Below are positions 1 to 11,507 of a stretch of 64,000 bases of DNA, piece after piece (positions within the stretch are counted from its first letter, which is position 1; each line of letters begins with the position of its first letter). This DNA is from Cryptomeria japonica. Taxonomy: Eukaryota; Streptophyta; Pinopsida; Cupressales; Cupressaceae. A model generated the notes under the pieces. It made no database searches and was not told the origin of the DNA. It worked only from the letters and a program-made list of their open reading frames with translations. The stretch lies in contig NC_081406.1 of NCBI RefSeq assembly GCF_030272615.1, positions 109,007,283-109,071,282 on the forward strand, given 5' to 3'. Made by a program: the position numbers and the translations under genes.

Positions 1-272
1 AGGACACCATATAACCCCTTAAGACACCAAATTGTGTCATTATGGGTCATATTGTATTCTAAGGGGTCATATTGTGTCATATGACCCCTTTAAGACACCA
101 TATGACCCCTTAGGACACAATATGACCCTTTACGACTCTATACGGTGTCGTTGCGGGTCATATGACCCTTAATGACACCATATGGTGTCATTAGGCGTCA
201 TATGGTGTCCTAAGGGGTCATGTGACGTCATATGACCCCTAAGGACAACATACGACCCCTTAAGACACCATA
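1..272. repeat. Palindromic minisatellite of GACACCATATGACCCCTTA-like units
   Basis: The stretch is built from a roughly 20-25 bp unit resembling GACACCATATGACCCCTTA, repeated in both orientations with small variations. It includes a perfect 18-bp palindrome TGACACCATATGGTGTCA at about 172-189. Forward and reverse units alternate, so the block could fold into many hairpins. It is cut at the left by the window edge and at the right by a copia LTR. No coding potential is seen. Confidence 0.75.
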
Positions 273-1351
273 TGTTAGGACTCGGAGGTAACTGAGAGGG
301 GGGTGAATCAGTTGTCTATTAATTTCAACCCAAATATAACTTAATCAAACTTGATACATAATACCAGTAAACCAAACTTAATGTCGATTAACCGATTAAT
401 AGTTAATATTAATACTGGTGAAACTTAATGCATGAAACAGAAAGAGAAACAACATCCACAACACATAACACATAGATTTATATGTGGAAACCTTGTAAGG
501 GAAAAAACCACGATGGGAAACCTTACCCACAATCAGATGATACTACTACAAATAGTATGTGTGTAAAAATGGGGTCTGCACATGCAGAAAGGCCAACTGC
601 TTAGAGCTCACTGCTCAATCACAAAATGAGAGTCACACTGACTACAATTGGATGATTAAATTCAATGATAATGTACTGCTCAAAGTAGCATCTCCAATGC
701 TAGATTTAGTACCGATTAAGCTCTGATAATCACCTTCAAACCTTCCTTGAACCTTCTCTATGGTCTGCTCATATGATCTTCAATATTCACACATACCAGG
801 TTGCAATACCATAACCTTACATACCATATTCTTTCATCTCACAATTGAGATCTTACATATATACCAAAACCTAAGACCAAATGTGTAGGTCGGCTCACTA
901 AGAATATTACAATTAAATCATTTACAAAGTAAGTCAAGATGCGATGCATCATGTCGGCTCAATGTAATTACAACAATACTAATTGATTAAATCATCTCCA
1001 TAATGTGTCGTGTTGATCTGGAATATATAATGCATGTCGGTCCATAACTTAGACCAATTTGTCGGTAATAGCAAATATGTCAACTCGATTAGACCAATAA
1101 CTAGAATACCAAAGCCAAGTGTCCAAACCATGTCTTCGACATAGCCAAGTGATCTCCAGATGATAACAAGTCATCATAAGTGTCGGTGAACAATATAACC
1201 TGTCGATGAACCAAATACGGGTGACTGTGCATAAGTCACTGAACTTGCCAATGAACATAACCAAGGATCTCCAGAAGGATAAGTGTTGATAAGTGTTGAT
1301 AAGTGTTGACATCAATGACAAAACCAATGCAACACATCCATAATACCAACA
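273..1351 (-). repeat. 3' LTR of copia 1
   Basis: The segment begins TGTTAGG and ends CCAACA on the plus strand, giving TG...CA ends and a short terminal inverted repeat. On the minus strand it is immediately preceded by the purine-rich CCAAAGGGGGAGAT (1352-1365), which fits a polypurine tract. No second copy is in the window, so age and target duplication cannot be judged. Confidence 0.8.
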
Positions 1352-1789
1352 ATCTCCCCCTTTGGCATTGATGGCAACACAAGATGGAAAAACCATCTAA
1401 GTGCCAAAGCAAAAATGGCAAAAACCAAAAACCAACAATCTCCCGAATAGATCAATACTAGAAATCAAAATACAAATGCAGAGAGTAAAAATCTCTCTCC
1501 CAATGAATAGTCTCTCCCCAAAGGATAATGTTTTTCCATAGATATCTCTCCCTCTTTGACATCAAATGCCAAAGAAATACAAATACCAGATACAACCAAT
1601 TCATAGAACCAATTACAAATACCAATTGTTATAACCAACTACTCCCCCTTAGAAGTAGCTCTCCTCCATCAAAGCCGGAAAAAGGTTTCTCTGTAAATTA
1701 TGTCGGTTTGATGCCAAGCATCAATTGTCTAGGTCTCTATCAGTGAGGGTATAACCCCAAGCTACTCTTTGAGATATTCAAAAATTTCC

Positions 1790-2933
1790 TTAGGCAAAGG
1801 CTTAGTAAAGATATCTACAATCTGCTCTTTAGTATTCACATAAACCAATCTCACTTCTTTTGCTTCAACATTCTCTTTCAGAAAATTATATTTGATAGAA
1901 ACATGTTTAGTTTTAGAGTGAAATACCGGATTCTTAGATATATCAATTGTTGTTGAATTGTGACAATAGATGATTATAGGTTATTTGCATTTTATTTTCA
2001 TGTCCTTCAACATTTCCTTAATCCATAATACCTTAGTACAATTAGTTGTTGTTGCAACATATTCTGATTCTATTGTTGATAATGATGTACAACTCTATTT
2101 CTTGCTCAACCAATCTGCTACCAAGAAAGAATGCCCCGCCGATGGTGCTCTTTTTGTCATCTACATCTCCTGCCCAATTAGCATCGGTGTATGCACATAA
2201 ATAAAAAACTTTCATCTTTAGGATACCATAAACTAAGATTTGTTGTGCTTTGTAAATATCGGAAAATCCTTTTCACTGTTGATTCATGATTTTCTCTAGG
2301 ATTACTCTGAAATCTTGAAACAATACACATTGCATTCATTATATCAAGTCTTGTTTGTGTTAAATACAGTAAACCTTCAATCCGAGGTTTGTATGTTGTC
2401 GGATTAACAAGAGTTGAATCATCCTTCAATGATAGTTTATCAGTTGTAGTCATAGGAGTACTTATCGGTTTAGAGTTTTCCATACGAAATTTCTTCAGTA
2501 GTTCCTTCAAGTACTTTGTTTGACATATGAATATACCTTTGTTAGTCTGTGAAATCTGCAATCCTAAAAAATTTTTTATCTCCCCAATCATAAACATTTC
2601 AGATTCTTCATGCATTTTATTAGAAAAGTCTTTACACAATCCATCTTCTCCTCCAAAAATGATGTCATCAACAAAAACTTCAATAACCAAGATGTCTTCA
2701 TTAGTCACTTTGAAATATAAGTTCCTGTCAGCATTACCTTTAGTGTAACCAAGCTTCAAAAGATATCTATCCAATCTAGCATACCAAGCTTTAGGATCTT
2801 GCTTCAATCCATATAAAGCTTTCCTTAATCTGCAAACCATATCTTTATCATTTGTCAATGAAAATCGATCAGGCTGTTCAATGTAAACTTCTTCTTCAAG
2901 ATCACCATTCAAAAATGCACATTTAACATCCAT
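1790..2933 (-). pseudogene. copia 1 reverse transcriptase and RNase H, broken
   Basis: The 2178-2933 frame starts with the conserved copia segment [17 protein letters not shown], continues with the LYGLKQ.P.AWY block and carries the catalytic motif FVDDIIFG (the YVDD equivalent). Beyond it the RNase H motif [12 protein letters not shown] and the STIGG block are readable around 2080-2200. A frameshift then separates the last RNase H segment, which runs down to about 1790 in other frames. The 5' part of reverse transcriptase lies in the next fragment upstream. This is inactive as a single protein. Confidence 0.85.
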
Positions 2934-3050
2934 TTGATATACTTTATAGTTCTTGTGTGCTGCAAATGCAAGAAATGGTCTGACTGCCTCAATTCTAGCT
3001 ATCAGTGCAAAGGTTTCATTGTAGTCAATTCCCTCTTTCTGTGAATATCC

Positions 3051-3545
3051 TTAACACACTAATCTTGCTTTGTTTTTGATTACCTTACCATCTTCATTAA
3101 GTTTATTTCTGAATACCCATTTAGTTCCAATTACATTTTTATCTTTAGTCCGAGGAACCAATGTCCATGTATTGTTTTTTTCAATTTGTTCTAATTCATC
3201 TTCCATAGCTCTAATCCAATGTTTATCTTCACATGCCTCAATAACAGATGTTGGTTCAATTTGAGAAATTAAGCATACCTCTTCATTTGTTAGTCTTCCT
3301 CTTGTCATAACTCCTTGATACTTATTCCCAATCATCGGACTTTTAGAGTGATTCAGTCTTACATACCTGGGTGTGTTCACTTGTTGTTGTTCTTCGGTCA
3401 TTGGGGAATTCTCTGATGATGCCGGTGTGACTGGATTTACATTATGTGTCGCTGCACTCTGTATAGGTTCATTTATGATCATCTCAACTGTCGATTCAGA
3501 ATCCATAGACCTTGAATTTCCTCTAAAGTTTTCATTTATCTTCAC
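3051..3545 (-). pseudogene. copia 1 linker and start of reverse transcriptase
   Basis: This 164-codon fragment carries the region between integrase and reverse transcriptase. Its end has the copia pattern W..AM..EL.QIEKNNTWTLV, then GTKWVFRNK and KARLVC, the N-terminal signature of copia reverse transcriptase. A frame break near 2934-3050 separates it from the catalytic part. Confidence 0.8.
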
Positions 3546-3566
3546 ATTTGCACTCTCAATGATTTT

Positions 3567-4435
3567 CTACAATCTTTTGTTAAAACATCTATATGTTTTA
3601 TTTTTAGATGAATAACCAAGAAATATACCTTCATCACTTCTAGGATCAAATTTACCAATATACTCATCTCTCTTAATGTAGCATTTGCTTCCAAATATTT
3701 TGAAGTACTTAAGAGTACGAATATTACCAAACCATAATTCATAGGGTGTCTTACCGGTTTCACCTTTGATGTGAACTCTGTTAAAAGTGTAAACCGATGT
3801 ATTCACTGCTTCTCTCCAATACACATGAGGTAGATTTGCTTCTGATATCATGCTTCTAGTTGCATCCAGAATAGTTCTATTCTTCCTTTCCACAACTCCA
3901 TTTTGTTGAGGTGTCCGGGGTGCTGATAGTTGTCTTCTAATTCCATTTACTTCACAAAATGTATTGAACTCCTTAGATGTAAATTCACCTCCTTGATCTG
4001 ATCTTAAACATTTGATTTCCTTACTGGTTTCATTCTCTACAAGTGCCTTGAATAATTTGAATTTCCCAAAAGCTTTTGATTTCTCCCTGAGAAAAGTAAC
4101 CCAACACATTCTAGAATAATCATCAATGATTAGCATAAAGTATCTATCTCCCTGTAGACTTCTTATTCTTGCCGAACCACACAAGTCAATATGAATTAAA
4201 TCAAGACATCATTGGTTTTCTCAGAAATAATCTTAAAAGTTGCTCTAACTTGCTTTCCCATTTGACATTCCTTGCATATCGGATTATGAGGTTTTACAAT
4301 CTTAGGTAAATCCCTTACTGCCTTAGATGAACTAATCTTTACAATGCAATCAAAATTCACATGATAGACTCTTGTATGCCATAACCAACTTTCATCAATG
4401 TGTGCAATCAAGCATGTCTTTTCATTGGTATTCAA
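3567..4435 (-). pseudogene. copia 1 integrase (pre-integrase zinc region plus DDE core)
   Basis: The 4196-4435 frame shows the GAG-pre-integrase zinc region (W.TR..H and a C..C pair near ICKECQMGK). After a break, 3567-4184 holds a 205-residue core with the catalytic aspartates in IIDDYSRM and RSDQGGEF and the glutamate in NGVVERKNRT, followed by the TPYELW and IFGSKCYI blocks. The core itself is uninterrupted and keeps the D, D, E residues. The domain is still separated by stops from its neighbours. Confidence 0.88.
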
Positions 4436-4530
4436 ATGAAAGATATTACCTCTAGTCTGTTACCACTTGCAATTTCCAAACCAGTTCTATTCATGATTTT
4501 GCATTTACCATTCTTGAATTGTAATTGAAA

Positions 4531-4851
4531 TCATTTTTCAACTAATTGACCAACACTCAAAAGATTATACTTCAAACCTTCAACATAGGAAACGTTGTCA
4601 GTATTGTGCTTACCATAAAAAAAAATAGTCCCTTTTCCTTTGATCAAACAAGCTTTGTCATCTCCAAATCTTACTAGACCTCCATTGTATTCCTGAAAAG
4701 ATAAGAATTTACTTTTATCACCAGTCATATGATGTGAACATCCGGAATCTATAATCCATTCATCCTTTTCTTCAATTTTAGCTGTCAGGGCCTGCTCTAC
4801 CGGTGGAATAGTAGGTGTTGGTTGATCTTCTGTTATTGAAACAAAGCCCAT
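4531..4851 (-). pseudogene. copia 1 aspartic protease
   Basis: The fragment contains WIIDSGCSHHMTGD, the copia protease active site (DSG), followed by the VRFGDDKACLIKGKGTI region typical of the family. It slightly overlaps the gag fragment in another frame, so a frameshift near 4840 separates gag from protease. Confidence 0.85.
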
Positions 4852-5387
4852 CCATTGTCTGTCAGCTCTTCATCAAAATCATCAGTAACTCCTTCATCAA
4901 CATAATAACATGATTTGTCTCTATTCTTCTTAAATTTGTATCTCTGATATTCAGGGTTAGGCTTGTATGTTCTTTTAGCTTCTTCTCTTAATCGTGCATG
5001 TCTATCAGGACATCTAGATGCCATATAACCAACTTTATTGCAGTTAAAACATTTAAATGTTGCTTTACCTTCATACTTACTTCCAATAGGACCTTTAGGC
5101 ATTTTCCTTGCAAATAGTGCTTCAAGTTCTTCATTTTCCCTCTTGATATCTGCAAGTTCTCTTGCATAAAGTGCTTTCCAATCAGATGATGATGATGATG
5201 ATGATGATGATAATGATGCTTTGAAGGCTAAATCTGTTTTAATTGTAGCAACATGACCAAATTCCTCAAGCTCAAATGTTGAAAGCTTTCCAACCAAGGT
5301 ATCTCTAAATACTGATGTATTAGACATTGTTCTCAACTCATTAATAACAGTTACTTTCATTTTGTATGTCAGTGGCAATGCTCTCAA
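4833..5387 (-). pseudogene. copia 1 gag C-terminal part with altered zinc knuckle
   Basis: This 184-codon fragment corresponds to the C-terminal half of copia gag. A run of serines encoded by a (GAT/TCA)n tract (about 5184-5215) precedes a lysine-rich region and a CCHC-type knuckle, CFNCNKVGYMASRC. The histidine of the usual CX2CX4HX4C pattern is replaced by tyrosine, so zinc binding is probably impaired. The N-terminal half of gag is absent because the element is truncated at about 5390. Confidence 0.8.
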
Positions 5388-5399
5388 AACTTTAGAAAC

Positions 5400-5860
5400 A
5401 ATTTAACTGTAACCTGAACTCAAAGATTTCTCCTATAACTTTAATTAAAACCTAATTTTGACTAAATTCTAACCCTAACCATAATTTAACCCTAGCTCTA
5501 AATCAAATATTTCTTTTATAGCCCTAATTGAACCTTAATCATAACTCTAATTGTACCTTAGCCCTAACCCTAATGCTTATTGAATTCTAATCTTATATTT
5601 AATTAAACCCCAAGATTTTAACCCTTACTAAACCCTAACCTAAATTGAAAACTACCTTTAAACATAACCCTAATGAAACGTGAACCCTAACCATATTTGA
5701 ATTGTAATAATAATTTAGCCCTAACTCAAAGATTTCTCTTATAACTCTAATTGAACCCTAACCCTAACTAAATTCTAGTCCTAACCCTAACCTTAATTGA
5801 CCCTGCTCCTAATAAAATCTTAACCCTAATCCAATTGAACCCTAACTCTAATTGAGTATA
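5400..5860. repeat. Degenerate interstitial telomere-like (CCCTAA) repeats
   Basis: The plus strand is filled with short blocks such as AACCCTAACCCTAA and AACCCTAATTGAACCCTAA, interspersed with AATTGAA/AATTTAA linkers. The units resemble a decayed telomere repeat (plant CCCTAAA or the shorter CCCTAA). They begin directly where copia 1 breaks off. No coding capacity is seen. Confidence 0.65.
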
Positions 5861-5965
5861 TAATTAAAATGGATGTATGATAATGTTTATATTTTAAAAC
5901 TTAGATCATTCAACATTAACAATAATATATTTAAATATTTGTGCATGCTTTATCTTATTTGAGTA

Positions 5966-6770
5966 TTAGAGTATATTTTTAATTATTGAAGAACGAAATG
6001 TGAAGATATGAGCATATTCATGGTGTATAGATTTGAAGTTTGATATGAACTTTATATGTTTGTAAAAAAATAATTTTTTAATGTGATAGATTTTGTAAAA
6101 TTTAAATATTTAGATTCATTTACCTAGATCATAAAATAATTAGTAAAAGTTGGTGAGATAATTTGATTTTGGTATTCTTTATATTTGTATTTGTATTTAT
6201 TTTTAGAGTATATATACTTGATTGTTAATATATCTTTTGTTTATTTTGTGAATTAGATTAATATGTGTTGAAGTAATTTAGATCAACACCATAAATATGA
6301 AAATGACTTTTTCTCTTAAAATTTTAGTTAAAATTTTTTAGAACTTCTTTACTTTTAAAATAATTTGTTTGCACACTAAAATATGTTTTTAATTATTGAA
6401 GAATGGAATGCCAACCATGGTAGTTCAAATTGTCATGGTGCATAGATCCTAAGTTTGATATGAACTTTATATGTCCCTAAAATAATACTTTTATAATGTG
6501 ATTGATCAACTGTAAAATTTAAATATTTGAATTCATTTTTCTCTCATCAAATAATCATATTAAGTTTAAATTTTTTTAATAAAAGTTAGTGAGATATTTA
6601 ATTTTGGTGTTTTTTTAATTTGTATTTGTATTTGTTTTTAGAGTATAGATAAGATTGTTAATATACTTATTGTTTATTTTGTGGATTAGATTAATATTTG
6701 TTAAAATAATATAGATCAACACATAAATGTGAAAATGATATTTTTCTTAAAATTTTAGTTAACAATAAGT
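5966..6770. repeat. Diverged ~410-bp tandem duplication
   Basis: Two neighbouring copies (about 5966-6350 and 6376-6770) share the order TTTTTAATTATTGAAGAA, GATATGAACTTTATATG, GTAAAATTTAAATATTT, TTTGTATTTGTATTT and TTTTAGTTAA. Substitutions and small indels separate them. The block is strongly AT-rich and non-coding, and it may be the remnant of a local satellite. Confidence 0.7.
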
Positions 6771-8401
6771 GATAAGGAGGATTCTCACCACTTTCTTGAG
6801 CATAATAAACACTTTTACCTTCTTTCAATCTGCAATCTCTTTCAAAGTGCATAAAAATATTATATATTTTTTATAAAGCAATACTACATAAAAATAGAAA
6901 TAAATGGGAGTAATGCATAAGAATGAATTAAAATATAATTGTTCAAGCATTTATTTATCAAAATAAAAATAAATTAGACCTTTACGTATATTTAATATTT
7001 TGGGAATGGTTTGAAATTACAAGTTTTAAGGAACACTAAAATCCAACTAGAATTTAAGAATGTTTCCTTCAATTTGTTAGGATGAGATGACACCAATCTT
7101 GCAATTGTGTGTCATTTATATGTCTCCATGTTCCTTGAAAATTGTTCCCCACAACATGAGGGAAAAAAAATTAACTATTTGTACTTTATGGTTAATTGTG
7201 ATTACATTTTCAAGAGGTAGGCATGTAAAGATGATAAGGATAAATTAAAATGCACAAATTACTCCCCTTTGGATGTCCTTAATGGGAAATAAAGGGTAAT
7301 GCATTGGGTACCCAAGATTGGAGGAGAAATGGTCTACATTGGAAGATCTAAAGAGTCATTTGGAGTTAGAGAGCATCTAAAAGGTCAAAGGTTTGATTGG
7401 CTATGGGTTAGGTGTCCATGTTGGACTCACTTGAAGGAAATTAATATTTTATTATGGATAAGATAGGGGACCAAAATGGGGACTTAAGATGTCACTTTTT
7501 TATGAAATCATCAAAGTCTAAACTTTGATGAGAAATTGAAGACGATTACACTCAAAATTTGAAGATGCAACAAGAACATGAGTTGTAGTGCTCTGAATCT
7601 ACTTTCTAAAGTACTATTTTTTTTAAATGGTGGAGATTAAGGGTTTCAAAAATGAGGGTCACACAAAGTGCTCTTATTTTTATCAAAAGAAGATAACATA
7701 ACATCTATTGCCGACCCCCCTAAAATGTTAATTTTTTTTATAACTTTTAAAATCTCCCAAGTGAGAAACTAGCTAACACTATGTAGTTTATGCTTTATTT
7801 TTTGGCTAATTTTTTAATGAATATATATTTTTTACTAATTCTTGAAGCGTACACATCCTAATAAAAATTTGAGCATGCCCCTCCCCCTTCCACCCACCCC
7901 CCAATTTTTTTAAAAGAATAAAAAAAAATAAAAATTAATACATGTATAATGGAATCTAGTTTCTAAAATATTAATTTGTTTCAAAATTTGATGAACGAGT
8001 AAAAAACTATATCCAAAATACCACATGCTGGTTTTTGACAAAAAATAAAGACATTAACTAAAAGAAATTAAAGGTGAAAACCTTACCATAATATATATAT
8101 TTTTTTAAATGGTTAGATAGCTAAGAGAGAGCATAATGTCCTCATGGTATTTTAAAAATTTGCATTGAAACACATGCAACCCCGATGGAGAGCACAACCA
8201 AAAATGTGTGATTTTTTTTCTTTTTCAAAATCACACGTCTTTGGCATGAAATGGCCATACCTAAGGCAAATCCAATCCAAAGGGTTGGAATTTCCCAATG
8301 TAGAAAAAAACACTAGCACTTGAAAATGGATTTTTCAAATGCTAGCACGTCAAATGAAAATACATTAAATAACTATAGCGCCAAATTGTTTGCATTGGAC
8401 C

Positions 8402-8404
<3 letters not shown>
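6771..8404. other. AT-rich intergenic DNA, nothing recognised
   Basis: No open frame of convincing length, transposon signature or RNA gene was seen. The stretch contains poly-A/T runs and a C-rich patch near 7880-7905. Confidence 0.5.

Positions 8405-8457
<53 letters not shown>
8405..8457. repeat. Compound (CT)n(CA)n microsatellite
   Basis: An uninterrupted CT tract passes directly into a CA tract of about 23 bases, a typical compound dinucleotide microsatellite. Confidence 0.95.
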
Positions 8458-8542
8458 TTTTGATTAAGGATTAGAATTTAGGGTTCACAATTGATGGTGG
8501 ATAGTTGATGTTTTACCTTTCACTCCCTCTCTACCAATACTT

Positions 8543-9251
8543 TGTTGAATTGGTTGAATGGACAAAAATATTGAGAGGGGGGGAATTAGTATTCCCACAA
8601 TTTCTAAAAACTTTTACTGGTATATCAATTTCATCAATTAAGCTCATCAACATGAAATAGAAAATGCGTGATATAGAAATAAAAGAACCATAAATTGAAC
8701 ACCGGATTTTATACATGGAAAATTTGAAGGGGAAAAACCACAGAGAGTGTTAGCTCTCAAGATAATATAACTAGTTATATGGTGTTTACAAAATGGGGTG
8801 GCTCACTACCAGATTACAGAAGTGGATTACTGTCGAAAGGCTCACTGCAATAGAGAATAGTTGAACTAAGGAAAATTGCACCTCCTAATGTATGAGGTCA
8901 GTTCTAGATTAAACTCAAATAACAACTCACAAAAACTCACAACAGATCCAGTAAGGGATCACTGTACCACTATCCACAATCACTTGCAGCAAGTCCAATA
9001 AGGGATTACTACACTATTTTGCTGAAACGATCACTTGCACCAGATCTGGTAAAGGATTACTAAAACACTGTCTACACTCTGACTTTGCTATATACTCCTT
9101 CACTCATATATTGTTCCTCTTACTACAACTACTCTGTTGTTTGCATACCTCTTACTTTACTATTCTGCACACACTCTGTTGTCTTCTATCATACTTTCAA
9201 CACGCATACACTCACACACACTTTCTTTTTTCCTTGATTTCACAAACCTTC

Positions 9252-9300
<49 letters not shown>

Positions 9301-9853
9301 CGCTAAGCTCATACATCAAGATAATATGTTGGCCAAACCCAAAATGATTTTCACAATAATATGCTTGCTTGGATCAACATGTTATCCAAGACATGCCTCG
9401 ACCAAAAATAAGATAAACAAGTCAGCCTAAACCAACGGCTTACATGCTTCCTTCACAAACTTCATTTACCGAAACATACACCTTGATAAACAGGACAAAA
9501 CAGGGGTCTACCAGACCCATATGCACAATAACTCCTAGCACAATTAACTCCCAACTTCAAGGTTGATGCATGATACAATTAATTCAACTAATATAACTTA
9601 TATAACATTGATCAACTGATACCGGAGCCAAATACAAACCAAGATAAGCACAACACAGGATTTTGAAGATGAGAATCTTCTAGAAATTACTCTAGTAGAT
9701 CATCTAGGCCTTACTACTTCATATCACATTCATGCCTATCTTCCATTTATGCTCGGCCAACAATACCAAAACTAATCCCAATAACTCGACACATTTGATC
9801 CTCACTAGATTACTGAGGTTGACATCAATGACAACATTCACACAAATCCAACA
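8543..9853 (-). mobile_element. Solo LTR of a copia-like element
   Basis: The segment starts TGTTGAAT and ends ATCCAACA. It is flanked by the same five bases TACTT at 8538-8542 and 9854-9858, as expected for a 5-bp target-site duplication. The left end carries GAGAGGGGGGG...AATTAGT, a variant of the motif found in the copia 1 and copia 2 LTRs, and the right end has GACATCAATGACAACA as they do. No internal coding sequence lies between the ends, so this is best read as a solo LTR left by recombination. Minus orientation is inferred from similarity to the other copia LTRs. Confidence 0.8.
9254..9299. repeat. (CA)n microsatellite inside the solo LTR
   Basis: A CA dinucleotide run of about 46 bases lies inside the solo LTR. 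Frames that cross it encode only Thr-His runs and are not genes. Confidence 0.95.
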
Positions 9854-10424
9854 TACTTCCCTTTTTCTCTCCCTCGCCTCTCTCTCCCCTCTCTAGGTCT
9901 CTCCCACCCTCTCTCCCACTCTACCTCATCTTCCCTCACCCCCATCACTATCCATGCCTCCCTACCTCTCTCTTGTTCTCTCTCCCTCTCTTATTGTTTC
10001 TCTCCCCTCTCTCCATTCTCTTGATCACTACCTTTCCCTCCCTCGCTCTTTACCTCTCTACCTCTCCCTCTTTGTCTCATTACCCACCTCTTTCTCTCCC
10101 TCTATCTCTCTCAACTCTCTCTCCCCCTAGGTCTCTCACCCATCTCTCGCCAAGGTCTAGGTCTCCCACCTCTATATATCTCCTTTCTCTAGCTCTTTCC
10201 CTCCCTCTCTACATCTCTGCCTACCTCCTTACCCCTATTTCTCTCTTTGTGAAATTCTCTCTCTCCCTCACTTCTCTATCTATCCCCTTTCTAGGTCTCT
10301 TAGTCAGTCCATGTCCACCTCTCCCTTCCTCCCTCCTTAGCCCTCTCTTTCTTTGTGTTCTTCTCTCCCTCTCCTCTTCTCTCCCTTTGCACTCTAGGTC
10401 ATTCCATCTCCCTCCCTTGTATAA
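9854..10424. repeat. Long polypyrimidine (C/T-rich) tract
   Basis: About 570 bases of plus strand consist almost only of C and T in CTCTCTCCC/CCCTCTCT blocks, broken by occasional TAGGTCT. The 152-codon open frame inside it is a low-complexity Leu/Ser/Pro run with no domain and is not regarded as a gene. Confidence 0.85.
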
Positions 10425-10479
10425 GGTTTAGGGAATAGGGTGTAGGATATAGGTTTTAGGGTACAATATTGATGGTACA

Positions 10480-10482
<3 letters not shown>

Positions 10483-10528
<46 letters not shown>
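10483..10528. repeat. (CT)n microsatellite
   Basis: A pure CT dinucleotide run of about 46 bases follows a short TTTAGGG-like patch (about 10425-10470). Confidence 0.95.
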
Positions 10529-10533
<5 letters not shown>

Positions 10534-10545
10534 TAGTGATTTCCT

Positions 10546-11507
10546 TGTTGGGAAAACTAGTAAAATTAATAGTAGAAACTATTAATCTTTGGTGTAAACA
10601 AATTCATAATTAATGATATTGCGTGAATAAAATAGAAATATAAATAGAACAATAGAACACACAAACCAAAAGAACACTAATATATGTAGGGGAAACCCTC
10701 TAAGGTAAATACTCCACCATTAAAGAGAATGCAAGACTATATTAATCTCAAATGGACAAGTACATCAAAACAACTCCCCTCTTCAATCTACTCACATTCC
10801 AATGATAATAGAAAAAGTATCAAGATATTATTCCATGTCTTCAATATAGGAAAATACAATACATGCTATCATAAATGGTTTTCAAAACAACATATGAAAA
10901 GCATGATCCCTATTTGGGTGCCCAAATCTTCCTATCTACATTCAATGTCTTTCAATGCCCCTCACACATGTGAAACTTCTTGGAATAGTAAGTCCATCTC
11001 AAAAGTATCTGACATAACCTAGCACAGTCATTTTTTTTTTAAATTTGCAAAACCTAGCATAGTCATTGTAATAGTTAAAAAATGCATTTACACACTACCA
11101 TTACCACTCTTTCATGTTGTCATGGGAAGTTATCGTAGCTATTATTGCTGCCATAAATGTCCTTGCACCAAAGACAAGTAGAATAAGGCAAATCTAATCT
11201 CCTCTTATTCAATTCCACCTTACAACACACTTTCCAAGTCATCGGGAGAATGATAATGAAGCAATTATCCCTTAGCCTCATGTAGAGGATCTAAGATACC
11301 CTCTCCATGTTCCTTAGAGATACATATAATTATCCTCCTAAATGAATAATGAATAATGTACCATACTCTAAGGATTACAAGGTGAATATCACCTAGTCCT
11401 AGCATTCTCACACTTGATAATCATAGTAACAAGACATAATAGGGACATGAATATTTAAAGAATCAAGTGTTGGGAGAGGCAAGGCCCATAGCTTCCTTGC
11501 ACCAACA
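10546..11507 (-). repeat. Putative 3' LTR of copia 3
   Basis: The segment begins TGTTGGGAAAAC and ends GCACCAACA, so it has TG...CA ends and a TGTTGG/CCAACA terminal inverted repeat. It lies immediately 3' of the pol relic. No purine-rich tract is evident next to it and no second copy is present, so the borders are tentative. Confidence 0.45.

Larger units (their letters stand above)
273..5390 (-). mobile_element. Ty1/copia LTR retrotransposon, 5'-truncated (copia 1)
   Basis: Read on the minus strand, the element runs gag end, protease, integrase, reverse transcriptase, RNase H, polypurine tract and 3' LTR, the copia domain order (integrase before reverse transcriptase). The 5' LTR, primer site and most of gag are missing. 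The similarity stops near 5390-5400, where telomere-like repeats begin. The coding part is split into several frames by stops and frameshifts, so it cannot make a full polyprotein, although individual domains are still well preserved. The LTR carries the CTGATTCACCCCCCTCTCAG motif that also occurs in copia 2. Confidence 0.88.

Noticed and set aside
1-272. CRISPR-like array
   Set aside because: Repeats have no constant spacer length, occur in both orientations and lie in a plant nuclear context.
9111-9430. Frames with Thr-His runs
   Set aside because: Translation of the (CA)n microsatellite inside a solo LTR.
9973-10431. 152-codon open frame in the polypyrimidine tract
   Set aside because: It consists of Leu/Ser/Pro forced by the CT-rich sequence and has no domain; low complexity explains the open frame.
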